A stretch of DNA of 64,000 bases, taken from NCBI RefSeq assembly GCF_036323735.1, contig NC_086032.1:44509335-44573334 (forward strand), given 5' to 3'. Source of the stretch: Rattus norvegicus (taxonomy: Eukaryota > Chordata > Mammalia > Rodentia > Muridae). Shown piece by piece: positions 23,601-37,810 of this stretch. The notes beneath the pieces are model-generated. The model saw nothing but the letters and a program-made list of their open reading frames with translations, was not told the DNA's origin and did not search any database. The position numbers were made by a program, and so were the translations under genes. Position 1 is the stretch's first letter, and each line of letters begins with the position of its first letter.

Positions 23601-26600
23601 AGTAGAAAAAGTTCTTAACCACCAAGTCCCTCAGAAGATTTTGTTTTGTTTTTAATTTTTTTAAAGTGGTTTTGTTTTGTTTTTTAAGTGTGTAGCACTC
23701 TGGCAGAGGATCAGAGTCCCATTCCTAGCACCCACATAGGGAGCTTACAACTATCTGAATGGTTCCAGGGAGTTTAGTGCCTCTGGCCTCTTAAAGTACC
23801 TACACTCACATGCACAGCCCACCCTTTCCCCCATATTCACTATTAGGAAGGAAGGAAGGAAGGAAGGAAGGAAGGAAGGAAGGAAGGGAGGGAGGGAGGG
23901 AGGGAGGGAGGGAGGGAAGGAAGGAAGGAAGAAGGGAGGGAGGGAGGGAGGGAGGGAGGGAAGGAAGGAAGGAAGGAAGGAAGGAAGAAAGAAGGGAGGG
24001 AGGGAGGGAGGGAGGGAAGGAAGGAAGGAAGGAAGGAAGGAAGGAAGGAAGGAAGAGAGATCTTTAAAAAACATCAACCAAACAAAAAACCCAGCTTGAC
24101 TCCCAGTCATATTCCACTGTAGTTACAAATCAGAACTTACTGGTGAGACCCAGGTATCAGGTTTGGGAAACTCCCCCAGATGATGTGTAGCCAACTTTAA
24201 GAATCACTGTTAACCCCCTTATTCCTCTTAAAAAACTGTAAATTTAATTTAATTCTTAAAAAATTTCAAGTAGTCATTCTATCCATGATATCACCACAGT
24301 TTCTAACTTGGCTGCACATGGGGATTTTTACTTAACACTTGAACAGAGCCAGGACACATCAGGAGTAACAGCCACAGCCATTACCATCCACGCCTTACCT
24401 GTTGCCAGGGGGAGCACACAGCTCTGCATAATACTTGATTTTGGGCTCGGTCCCACTGGTCCGCATGGTTGCCACCCCTCCATTAACGAAGGTGAAGGTG
24501 ATCATCTGGCTGCTCTTACTGGTAGGAAGAACCTAGGGATTAATTTGTACAGGTCACATATTTAAACAGCAACAAACTGTTCTGACCTAGTGAATACTGT
24601 CCCAAATACCACATCGGCCACAGAAGAACAGCCCTTGGAAAATTCGAGGACTCAATCCTAGTAATCAGTGAACATTAGGTGACTTTACAGTGTAGCTTTC
24701 TACTTCCATAGATTCATTAAAGTTATGAAAGTTTCATTCAAATGAAAACACAGTATATCAAGAAATTGATATAATAATGTACTACAAAAAATTAGATCAT
24801 ACCTCAATGTTGTAAATGGAAATTTTGGCCAACAAAAGTTCATAAAGACATTTTTTTTCTGGTACAAAACTTTGATATTGTGGTGGCTTGAATATGCTTA
24901 GCCCAGGAAGTGGCACAAGATGTAGAATTTTCTGCTCCTCCAGTCCCATGTCTGCCTGGATGCCACCATTTTCCCTGCCTTGATGATAGTAGAGTGAACC
25001 TCAGAAGCTTTAAGCTAGCCCCAGTTAAATATTGTCTTTTATAAAAGTTGCCTCAGTCATGGTGTTTCTTCATAGAAATGGAAACCCTAAGACAGATGTA
25101 TTTATAGTTGTTAACTTCAGAACATAGCTAAAGTTATAGTAAATGTGCTTTCACTGGCATAAACAGGAGGGCAAAGAGGGAGAGAGGAGACAGCATTTGA
25201 TGGGGAGGTCACCCGGTCATGAAGGTCAGAAGACAGATGTGACTGAGGGTTCCCGGGTCAGGGGCAAAAACAGGAGACTGAGCCACTGTGCTCTGCAGAA
25301 GCCCATCTGGTCTCAAGAACTAGAGGTATTAGGTATGCCAAGAGTAGGTGTGAGGCAGGGGTAAAACAGGGACAAGGTTAGAAAGTCGCTACCAGATGCT
25401 CCAAGATCTCCCCTCCTAGCCTCTGGAATCAGAGACCCAACTCTTCTCTGCCTGCCTGGTATGCTTACATTCTCTGAACGAGAAAGGCTCAGAAACTAGG
25501 ATCGACAGGCACCGTGGAGGGTGTGCTATGGCGGACACACTCAGACATCGCAGACCCTTCTAGCCATGCCTCTAGGGCTTCGACATGCCACTTTATATCC
25601 CTTAGGAAAGCAGATGAACCAGCCAAAATTCCAAAACCAGGGTCTATCTCAGAACTGTTGGCTTGCTACTCAAGATCCCTGGAGTGAACTAGGTCAGGTG
25701 TCATAAACACACACAGGATACTCGGGGACCCTAGAAAAAGACAGTGGGTAAATCACAAGGCCAAAACAAGTAGAAAAAAAAAACTTTAACAACAACAACA
25801 ACCAAAAAAACAGAACTTGGGGAAAATATGAATAAAAAATATTCTTAGTTTTTAAAAAGAAAAGAAAATCTTATAAGGTACAGCACACAAAGAGAAAGAA
25901 AAACAATAATAGAATGCCATTCTGAAAACAAAAATCGGGAAAAAGAATAAAAATTAACAGTCCACAGGAATGCCAAAAGTTAAAATTAGAAAAACCCCTC
26001 AAAAAAGGAAGAGCAGGAAAAGAAGATAGGAAGTAAGACAAATTAAATTAAGAAGAAAGGGCACCAGCCCCAGACAGCAAGCATCTACCTAAGACTCTTC
26101 AAGAAAACAGTCAACTCTCTCCCTTTCTTGACATCTCACCAAGAAAACTGAAACCTAAAGGAAATGATGCTGAGGACCAAAAGGCTCAGTGTGCTAAGCA
26201 GACTGGATTGAGGCCTGCCTGGAAGAGCAATACGGCACGCTCTGGGCATGTCTCTTAGGGCACTTCCTGGTAAACTTAGACCGTTCGGACTCTGACCTAG
26301 TCGATGGTTTAGTGCATTGATAATGCATTGTTTAAGTAGAGTCCTGAGGTGTGGGACTGTGCGATCTACTGGAGTAAGTTGTCTCTGGGAGTGTGTCTTT
26401 GAGGTGTACATAACTTGGCTTCACTGTATTCTTCCTGTCTGTAAAGTCAGCAAAGTGAATGGCTTCCTTCTACCATGACCTTCTTTGTCAGATGTCTACA
26501 CTGCCATGGGCCTCAGAGCAATGGAGTCAGGTGACCATGCACTGAAACAGTGAGTCCCAGTAGAGTATTTTATTGAAGTGCCAAAAAGTCTGTCACACTT

Positions 26601-29600
26601 AAACAGTAACCACAACATTGAACGAAGAGACCAACATATTATGAAAATGTAGAACACTGAGTTTAGAGAGAGGTTTTCTCATGGTGAGGGGAACACAGTG
26701 AGTGGCACAGAATGGCAAGGATGGTGTTAATGCCTCTGTGTGCATCACACATCCATCACTAAAATGATGAGTGGATCCTGAAGATAGCGTCTGGACACGC
26801 AACGGAGCAATGCTTTCAAACTCTGAGGCTGGGGAGTGTGAGAGAGAAAGGTAAGACATGTTCAGACCTGACGGCCTCCCCAGATTCACTTCCACCACCC
26901 CAAAAACATTTAAAAGATCTGATCTAAGAAAATGAAGACAGGAGGAAGCTATGAGTTCAGGAGAGAGGGTCTCGGCCATGGCAAAAGGCGTTCTGAGAGG
27001 ACAGCTGTGCACTCAGTCCAGAGGATGAGCCAACTGCATGGAGGCCTGAGGAGGGAGGCCAATGGACACAGACGGACGCTGCATCATAGCTGAGACCCAG
27101 GAGCAGGGAACAATGCCACCGAGAGCTATTGGAAGGACTAGTGACATTTGGCATAAAAATCCAGACAACCAAGATACAAACATAAACAAATCAAGTAACC
27201 TTAACTGGCTTAGGAATGTAACTTTTTACGTAGAGTGGGGAAGGCGTCTGAAGAAGCAGCACAGGCCCTGGTCGTAATTAACCATCATAATCAAGGCTCA
27301 GAGGCAATTCATGAGGCCAGGCAGGGGCTCCTGCATGTAGGAAGTATATGCATGGATTCTTTATCTCCACGAGACAGAAAAAAGTTCCACAGCAAATAGC
27401 AAGAGAAACAATTGAGAGAAAAGGTGGTTGGTTCAGTATGACAATAAGGTGTCATACTTCACTATAACCCTTTTAATACCATTTATCTTTATAAGTTTAT
27501 TCTGTTCATATGCAAAACTTGAAACAAAATACCAAAGGGTAAATATTAAGGAAGATATCTAATAACTCCTCGGGCTATTCCTGCTCTCCTCCTAAACTGG
27601 GCATAGCCAGCCCTACACTTCTGCTACCTCTGGCTCTAAGGGAGATCCTAATGCAAACATTTAGGCCTCCTGCAGTCAGAGGATAGGGCAAACTCACCAG
27701 AGAGCCACTCAGCAGTGGTTCTCCCAGAGTAGACCAGTCATCTTGAATTTTATTAGATATGCAAATTCTTGATTCTAATCCCAGACCTACTTAATGAGAA
27801 ACTCAAGAATGGCTTTCAATGGTGTTTGCTTTGACAGGATGTCATAATATAACCCAAGCTGACCTCAAACTCATACTTACGATGCTCCTGCCTTGGTTCC
27901 CCAAGTGCAGGGATTTAAAGACTTACTGGTATGTGTCATCGGGCCCAGTTAATACTGGGTTAGTCACTCATTCTCTTGGTGTGTGTGACTCAGATACTGT
28001 CTGGAGTGACATGTTCTGGTGAAAAGGAAAAGCTGGGTCCAGAGTCAAAAGGCTTCTCCTCCACCTGGACCCTCACCAGTCATTGCCCTTCTGAGTCACA
28101 ATTACCTTGCATGTGAGAGGCTGGCTTGGGACGCCATTCATCATCAGAAGACTTGGGAGAGCACTTGCATTTCTAGCCCATGGTTTCTAGTTTTTCCACG
28201 TATCTTATTTTCTTTCTTTATTCTTTTTTGACACTAGGAGCCTAAACCAAGGTCTGGTCATGTGTTGGCAAGCACCCCTGAGCTGTCCACCTCCAGCCTG
28301 AATTTTCAATCAACCATGTGAATAAATGAGTCTGATCACATGGCAGGCCTGGTGAACAGAGAGAGGTAAACGTGACTTACAGCCTTTTTATCAGGTTGAT
28401 TACTGTCATAGCCAGTTGTAAGGTCTCTGACAGCAGAGATTTCAAACTTGCCGCAAGTTTTGGGATACTTATTCTTCCCATCATAGTTTCTCAGGTTTTC
28501 AAATAATTTCTGAATCGTGCCTTGATCATGGCAGATAAAATATGAAGCTGTGGTAATATGATAGCCGTACCTAGAAAAAGGAACCATAAATGTAAGCGGA
28601 GTGAGCCACAAAAATTCTGCAGAGTGTTCGTAAGGTGTGTATACCAACTAGCTCATTCTACAGTAGGTGAAACGGGAGCCCTAACCAACTTCAGAAGGAT
28701 AAAGTAACCGTAAAGAAGAAGCTGGGCTGGCGAGATGGTTCAGTGGGTAAGGGTGCTTGCTGCCACACGTAACAACCTGAGCTGATCCCCAGAACACACA
28801 TAGTAGAAGGAGAAAAACAATTCCTCAGTTGTCCCTCTGACTTCCATGTGTGCACCCACTCATATATATACACACAACATTTGTACATCCATGTGTGCGC
28901 CCACTCACAAATATACAACATATATACATACATATTCGCATAATAAATAAATGTTAAAAAGAAAAAAGCGTAAAGGAGTTGAAGAGATAGTTCAGTGACT
29001 AATAGCATGAGCCACTCTTCCAGAGGACTCAGGTTCGATTCTCAGCACCCTCATGGTTCACGATTCACAAACATCTGCAGTTTCATACACATCACGCCAA
29101 TTTCTGTGGATCCGATGACCTTTTCTGACCTTTGCAGGCAACAGGTATATACACATGGTGTACAGAGACATACAGCCTTAAAACACCCATATGCACAAAA
29201 TAAAGGTGAATGAATTTTAAAAGAAGATGAAAAAGAGGTCCAGGGCAGAAGAGATGGCTCAGTCAGTAAAGTGCTTGCCTTAAAAGCACAAGAACCTGAG
29301 AAATTCCTAGAAGCCAGATAAAAAGATGGATATGGAGGTGTGTGCTTGTAGAGCCAGTACCAGGGAGACAGACACAGGCAGATGCCTGGGGCTTGATGTC
29401 AGCCAGTCAAACTCCGGGCTAAGGACAGAAGAGTGTCAATAAGATGGACAGCGCCTACGGAACGGAAGCTGAATGTCATGCACACACAGCGAGAATACGA
29501 ATCAATAATGTGCCCTCCATCAGCCTTTACAGAGCTGTTAGGGCTTTACAGAGCACAGCCATGCTGCACGGTTCCAGTTCCTGTCATCTCTACAGCTTCC

Positions 29601-31364
29601 GCATCATCACACAAGCAGAGTTCGGTTCTTGCTGTGAACACTGACCCCAAAATCTAATCTAGCTATGACACCGAGTACTTAAATTCACACTCTTCCACCC
29701 AGTCGTTTGCACAACCTTCTCAGGTGTTAGGATGCAAATGGTTGTTACTAATTAGTGGTGACAAATGGGAAAGGTGGTCTTCACCTTCCTAAGAAACAGG
29801 ACATGTCACCCGAGTAAGAGCACTTGAAATATGACCCATATTCCTTCGATAGCTCGTAAACACTTACTCCAAATAGATGGCCTTTAGCTGCAGAGATAAA
29901 GACAAATTCTTGGTGGCTAGAAAGCTTACGAGCTCTGCACTTATAACAGCAGCACTGACACCATCCTTGTCCAGAACGAAAGGACAGCACATATATCCTG
30001 CAGAGAAAGCAGTAGACACACAGGGTGGGTTTCATTACAGCATTAGATCGGGCCACGTGAGTGCAGGCCTGCTGGCTATTGCATGTTAGGGTTTGGTATG
30101 GAGCACACACACAAATTTTTCACTTATCTCTGCATTTGGGAACTTTGTGACTCCATGCCATAATGCGAATTGTATCTGCTTTACACACTGAAGGTCCTGG
30201 GTTCGAGCCCCCAGTAAACCACAGTGTGATCAGCTCACACAGAGCTGAATGGTATGCATGCCTGTAATTCTAGCATTTGGGAGACGGAGGCAAGAAACCA
30301 GGAGTTCTGGGTTATGTACCCTCGTGCCTCAAAAACAAACCAATGTAGCCCAGTGCCTTCCATATAGGAACCTTAAGGAAATCCACATTGAATGACCTGT
30401 GTGGAGCTTTACCCTGCTGGCAAATGGTGTTCATTGACTAGATTCATCCTAACAGCTCCAGCCCAGATACACGTGGCTCTCCTTGCTCCAGTCACCCTCT
30501 CTGCCTCTTTCTCTTCCGAGGCCTGGTGGTACTTGGCTGTTAGTAGATTATCTTGACTGGCTGGCCCTACCCTCTTTTGTGTGGTCACTAATTGGAGCTG
30601 CTGGTCATTATCATATAATTCAGAATCACCAAGTAACATTTATAATTAGTAATTGATAAACAATGTCTCCTTAACAAAAGCCAAGGCAAGATAACTCTGA
30701 AACTCTGACTGCTGAGAGGCAGTGGCTATACCATCCCTCTGTAGTGAGTTGGTTAAATTTAACAAGTGTCTCTTCACTTTAAGGAGGATGCAGAACGGAA
30801 AGTGGGTGATAGTTTTTACTAAGGTAACAGCTATGCATGCATTTGCATGAACAACAGAATGTCTTGTGCTCACACCTGGCTTCCCTTTCCTCTAATGTAT
30901 ACTGACTGGTAGTTTAGGATAAGGGCTTTGCAGTGATTGTGGTTACACTTTCAATGTTCTTTCCTATGTCCGTGACTGTGACAACATGAGGCCACAGAAC
31001 TGCCTTCTGTTCCCTGGGCACTCTCAGCGTGGACACCATTAGACTTTTATCAGTAAATGAAAGGAAGAAAGAAGAAAGGAAGGCCATGACCACTTCTAGG
31101 GATAGTGGGGGAGAAGGCTCATTGTAGATGTAAGAGAAAACATAGCCAGAGGCAGAGACATATGGGAGAGTCTGGTGTGAACAGGAACCTGACCCAAGCC
31201 TGTGAGGAGACAGGGGAAGGAAGTGGGGAGTCAGGAGAATAAAGGGAAGACAAAAAGAGGTGGGTAACCAAAATGGCTGGTTACCACTTTTTTTATTGGG
31301 ATTTGTTGAGCTCAAATTCAAATATTGATCTCATTTGTTATTATGTATACATAATAATTGTTTA

Positions 31365-31410
<46 letters not shown>

Positions 31411-32383
31411 TGAACCTTATTATGCTTCTTACCAATAGCTTCTTCAAATGCAAATAGGACGGTCTTCCCCTGGTCTATTAGCTGTTTGGCTCTGTTTCCC
31501 ATCCACTTGAAGCCAGTTAATGTTTCCTAAACGGATAACACAAAAGAGAAAAGAAATGTTTTGAGGCAGGGGGATGATGCTCAATTGGTAGAGAGAGCTT
31601 GCCTAGCCCTCAGATCCCTAGCACCACACTGGTGTGGTGGATGTTGTGCTGGGTGTGGTGGATGTGCCTAAAATCCTAGCAGTGGGCAGGCACAAGTTGA
31701 GGGATCAGAAGGTCAAGGTCATCCTTGGCTACATATGAAGTTCAAGGCCAGCCTGGGCTACATATGAAGTTCAAGGCCAGCCTGGGCTACATATGAAGTT
31801 CAAGGCCAGCCTGGGCTACATATGAAGTTCAAGGCCAGCCTGGGCTATATAAAACCCTGTCCCAAAATCTAACAGGAAAAGTGAAAGAAGCGGGTAGAAT
31901 TCTTGGGGAGCAGAGAAGCCCAAGTCCCCCAAACACCTTACCTCGAAATGAAAGCCCTCCTTTAAGGCTATGGCCCGCAGGATTTTGGAGGAAACGGTGC
32001 TGGACAACATGTATGTATCTTTGAGGTTGCTTTGACCTTGGTTCTTTTCTTTCCAGGAAGTGAAGAGCCACCATCCCAGCAGGGCCCCCAGCTCATTGCC
32101 GGAGAACACTCTCCACTCACCACTGCAAGGCAACAGGGCTTTGTCTCAGCAAACTTTAGGACGGCACACAAGTCCCGGAGCTAGGCAAAAGAAGCTCGGT
32201 GGACGTGCTTCCTATAAAAGTGTTCCTGCCTTTAAATTACTGGGCTGAGCTCAGCCTGCTCACACTCACCCTTGGGAGGCAGAGGCAGGCAGATCTCTGT
32301 GAGTTCACGGCCAGCCTGGTCTACAAAGTGAGTTCTAGGACAGCCAGGATTGCACCACAGAGAAACCCAGTCTCAAAAAAACA

Positions 32384-32418
<35 letters not shown>

Positions 32419-35400
32419 GAAAAAATAATTAACTGGGTTGAAGTGGACCTACAACATCACAAACATCTTATCAGCCAATGCTTCCAGACAAACATAACAT
32501 CTTTGAAGACGGTCTACAGTTAGCATCCCAGGGATGACACGGGACCCGTCGATTTCCGTCTTTGGCAAAGGCTGGAGTTTGGAACTGTACCACGCATTTA
32601 TTTTCCTTTGCCTAGACCACATGGTAATACTTGTCTTAAGCATTACATGGCTGCCTGTCTGTTCCCCCTACATTCAATGCTGCCCTGGAGGTCTGGTGCT
32701 TTATTAAATCCACTCACTGGCAGACACTGAACTGAAAAGCCAGCATCGTGCAAAGGACTTTGCCTTATTGAGCATGGAAGCCTTCATGTACTAAGTTCAA
32801 TCATAAAGGGAGGGTGTCACAAAGAGTCGTGTCCAGCCCCGGCACACGCGATCGCCCAGCCCTTAGGATCAGTCAATTGTCCTGTGAGAGGAATCCACCA
32901 GAGGTTTTGTTGTAAAAACAAAAATAATTAAACGGAAGGCGTCCCACTTAGACTCTGCCTCCCCGCAAACACGGTATTGCTAAAGATGGCGGTCTGTATA
33001 GTTTTCATGACACAGACAAACAAAGTTAATTTCACCTGTCTTGCTTCTCGGCCACAGCAAGTCTGTCGGCATCTGGGTCATTGGCTAAGACAATTTTGGC
33101 CTTGATTTTGTCAGCCAGCTCGAAAGATAAAGTCTGAAAAATAAGTTCAGAAAATAAAAGATTACTTAAGGGAAACACGGAGCACACCGTAGTCCTTAAA
33201 ATTTGCAATTTTTTTTCTTTTTTTCTTTTTTCGGAGCTGGGGACCGAACCCAGGGCCTTGCTATTGCTAGGCAAGCGCTCTACCACTGAGCTAAATCCCC
33301 AACCCCAAGATTTGCAAATTCTTACGAGCTAAAAAGGCCTTTCCCCAAATTGGGACTGCGGGGTGGGGGTTGTTGTCGTTGTTTTGTTTTCTGTTTCTTT
33401 TTATTTTTTTCTCTCCTTCCTGGAGCTGGGTTCGCTTAGCCAGATTATATTTCATCTTCCTGAGTTGTAGGTCAGATACTGAGAGTTCCACTGACCACAC
33501 AGAGTGGTGGCAGCCTTGTGGCTGGACTGGTATTTCTAGGCAAACCAACTCTTACAGTATCATTATTATCTAACGTTTGAAATGGTATGTGAGCCACAAT
33601 AACACTCTTTAACAAGAGAGTAGAAAATTAAAACATGAAAGACCTCTCCATTCTGTAGCCTTACTTCTTGGCAATAGAGGAACTGTCAACGAATATCTAA
33701 TCTAATTTAGAGCATAGTTTTTACTTTAGCTCTTATATCTGCATGCAAGATGTCAAGTTTGAAAGTTCCTTTAAGAAATTAGTGACCGGGGCTGGAGAGA
33801 TAGATGTGTCATTGGCTAGAAGCACTGGCTGCTCTTCCAGAGGTCCTGAGTTCAATTCCCAGCAACCACATGGTGGCTCACAACCATCTGTAATGGGATC
33901 TGATATCCTCTTCTGGTGTGTCTGAAGTCAGCTATAGTGTACTCATAGAAATAAAAGCAAATATATTTTTAAAAAAAAGGAATAAGTGATCATCCAACAT
34001 ACATACTTACAGAGATATAGTTCATTTTTTTCCCAGCACAATAAAAACACAATGTACTTGAGAGTGGTTTAAAGTTTAAAAGGTAGAGCCCATTATTTAA
34101 TAAAAGTAGGTTACCAAGACACCTTTACCCTCCTCAGGATTTGGGTACTTGACAGTTGGAAACTCGGGATCTGGATCTTTCTGTTGGGGGACAGCTTCAG
34201 GAGGATTGAGATCGAAAGCTTTGAATGCCGACTGCACAAACTCATGACCCACGCCATGGACGGATGTGTGCACAAACTTCACCTGGCTCTCCCTGTTCAC
34301 AGTCCTAGAGTAAGACAAAACGGAAAACGGCAACAGAAGTAAAGAAGTCGCTCCAGAGGGCAGGGTTTAGGAAATACCATGCACTGGGGCATTTAAGACT
34401 GGGAGAAAGATGCGTCAGTGTGTGTGGCTGGCACAGCTGTGAGCTTTTCAGAGACCTAAGCTATGCCATCCACACAGGAGCACTGATGACTTGAGAGACT
34501 CGTTATCACCGAATGCCAACACAAAAGTTCAAAGAGCAGAATTTATTTTTCTTATAATCTTGGTATAAAGTCTTTTTAAAGTCTGAATAGGGGTTGGGGA
34601 TTTGGCTCAGTGGCAGAGCGCTTGCCTAGGAAGCGCAAGGCCCTGGGTTCGGTCCCCAGCTCCGAAAAAAAGAACCAAAAAAAAAAAAAAAAAGTCTGAA
34701 TAAAACCCAGAAACCAAGAATTAAAAGACAACTACATATTAATGAAATTGTTTAAAAGCTTCCAAAAAAAGTTTCAATTAAAAAATGTTAAAGTTAACAA
34801 CAGGGAGAGTAGACACTTGAAAGAAACAAGACTTATGTTTTTTCTAAATAGAGAAGTTTGCTAAATTCAAAAGACAAGCTGATACACAGAAACAATAAAT
34901 ATAGATCAAATAAACATGAAAAAAGTTTTTCCTAACTAAGGGTATAAATAAAAGTGAGATTTTATGCTTTTCTAACAATTGGGGGGGTGATGAATCTGAT
35001 AAGTGGAGCACAAGCTTGAACGTGGGGTCCCATGTTATTACCACAGGCTGCAGGTGGGGATACCAACACTCTTATGTTCTCGGAGGGCCGCTTGCTGATC
35101 ACCCTCAACCTTGTGGATGCATGTGCTATATTATACAGGAGGGTTATTTTACACACGCAAGTAACTGTCATTTTCCCATGCTACTTACAGTGACACAAAA
35201 CAAATGAACACCCGTCAACTCTCCGTGTTTGTGAAACTGACAGAGAGGGCCGAGGAAAAGCTCACAGGTGAATCTTGTTTGCAACTCGTACCAGCGGGAG
35301 GAAAAGGATAACCCTTATTTTAGAGCTTTCTTTTGTAAAGGAAAAAAAAAAAATCCAGGGACCTGGAAACTCAGATCTCTATCCCATGGTCCAGAGAGAC

Positions 35401-37758
35401 CCTAAGCCAGTGTGGTTTTTCACTTAGATGGGATTGGAGTCTACTCTGCACTGGAGTAGCCACGCCCAGGTTATATAATGAGCACAGCACCAGACAACCA
35501 GAAACTGAATTTCAGTTTCAGAGAGGCAATAAGCAGTAAACCCTCCCACTCAGTACCTGACTGTGACTACCAAGTTTACCCCAGGCTGAACAAACAGGCG
35601 CCATAGCACCCACCGTACGACCATACATGCATACCAGGGATTAGAACTCAAGTCCCCACACTTACATAGTAAGTGCGCTTGCACATGAAACCATCTTCCC
35701 AGCCCTGAACGTATTTTTTAATACACATATATTCATATAGTTGTATCCAGACAAGCATATAAATAGACACAGCTACAAATGTATATGTGTAAGTTTACAA
35801 CACTTCAAACTAGAGCCCACTGTGCATTGGCTAACTGCTTCTGTAAATAAAGCCACCTCAGTGTGGCTTCACGACCAGTCACTTGTGCTGCTTGGATACT
35901 AGGATAGCACGACTGAGGGGTGAAGTCAGGCTCTAGGTAGCCAGCAAAGCCCTGAGGTTTGATACCGGTTCCTTCAAGAAAAAGTGGCCAGTTCTATTGC
36001 TGTCCCATACACATGTAGCTACAGCGTACGCACCAGGTAGAAGGGATCAAATCAAAAACCAAACATTGATAGAATTCGGCTGAGTCGCATTAGCTGAAGT
36101 GAAGCCACATTCTAGTTACCTGTGAAAACAGTATTTTTTGAGGTCTTCAAAGTAGTCATTACTGATGGATGTGCTGGGATTGTGAAGAAGGGAACTACTG
36201 TCAATCAAAGACTCGTCCCAAGCCTGAGGCCAGGGCTCTAGATTTTCCTCAATAGCCTGAGAAATGCCTCGATCATGAGGTGAGATGATTTGAGCTCCGT
36301 TGTCCCAGTAGACCTAGAGAAGCCAGGAATGCATTTAGCAGGTTCAGGATGCAGAGCACTCACTCCCAAATAGCGAGGAGAGAGCGTGTATGTGGGGGAT
36401 GGGGTTGGGGGAGGTACCTTATAGCCATTGTCCTGCTTTGGATTATGCGAGGCAGTGATCATGATTCCAGCACAGAGTTTCAGGTGTGACACTGTGTAAG
36501 GCTAAGCAGAGCAAGAGATGGTTCTTAACAATGATTAAACAGAATGGAGATGCCAACTGTACTTGTTTGGAGCCATTCATCCCCCTTTATCACCCAATAT
36601 CATAACATGCTGTTCAGCGTCTCACGTCCCATCCAAGCATCATGCAGCATCATGCAACCCCTTGCCTGTGGTTTTGTCTTGTTCTGTTTCAGTTACTAGT
36701 GGTCCAGGAAGATAGTATGTGTCTTAGCTCTTTCAGCAGGACCCACACTCATATAACTTCATGGCAGGGTACTGCTGCAACTGGTCCATTTTATTAACGG
36801 TTACTGTTGCTAGTCTTTTATATCCTTAACCCATAAACTAAGCATTCATTGGCATCAACTGTAGGCTACATGCTGCAGCCCTCTGACAAGTAGTTAGAAG
36901 GGAAATGGTTACTTACCACAAAGGGGGTTGGAGTTATATCAGAGAAGAGGTGCACAGGAACCCCTTGGCTGATAAATGCAGTCGCAGCCAGCCGGGCAAA
37001 CCTAGAAATGTAGAAACAGGGACAAAAAAGGAGAGTTGGGGTCAGAGCTTTCCCATGGCAGTGAGAAACAATGAACAAACATGGTGGGATGGAACCCAGG
37101 GCTTCTTTCGTGCTAGGCAAACCCTCCACTAACAGAATTGCAGCCCTGGCCTCTTCCGACATGCCTGCAATCTGTAGTGACAGAAAGAGGAAGAACGGGT
37201 TGGGGATTTAGCTCAGTGGTAGAGTGCTTGCCTAGCAAGCGCAAGGCCCTGGGTTCGGTCCCCAGCTCCGAAAAAAAAAAAAAAAAAAAAAAAAAAAAGG
37301 AGAGAAAGAGGAAGAACACTAAAGCTGAGACTGCTGGGGTCCTCTCCTCCCCTCTTTTGTTTAGGATAAAGGCCTGAGGTCACCTTGCCATATGTCCAAG
37401 ACCACTGAGCATGTAAGCCAGGCTTGCCTTGCCTTAAAGTCTTTCAACTCTGTCCATCTGGGTCTATGTCAGTGGTTCCCGTTTCGGCTCATCTGTCCTT
37501 CTCAAGGATTTTTGATGTGGAAGCATAGTCAGTTGTCATGCTTGGGGGAGGGTTTGTGCTGCTGACAATTAATGGGAATTCATGGGTAGAGTACTACTAA
37601 ACCCCTTACACTAATAGGACAGTCCCCCACCACAAAGAATGGTCCAGCTGCAGAGACATCATGTGTTGCTATGTAGAGGCTTAGGAGCCCAGATCACTGT
37701 CACAATTCAGTACACACCTCATACGGACTCTGACTAGGTGTTGTTTTATTTAAATATA

Positions 37759-37810
<52 letters not shown>

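Noticed and set aside
23751..24110. Open frames of Pro/Ser/Leu or Lys/Glu/Gly/Arg repeats
   Set aside because: They are translations of the GGAA/GGGA array.
31727..31842. Regular 29-bp direct repeats that superficially resemble a CRISPR array
   Set aside because: The units abut with no spacers, are part of a SINE core, and lie in a mammalian intron.
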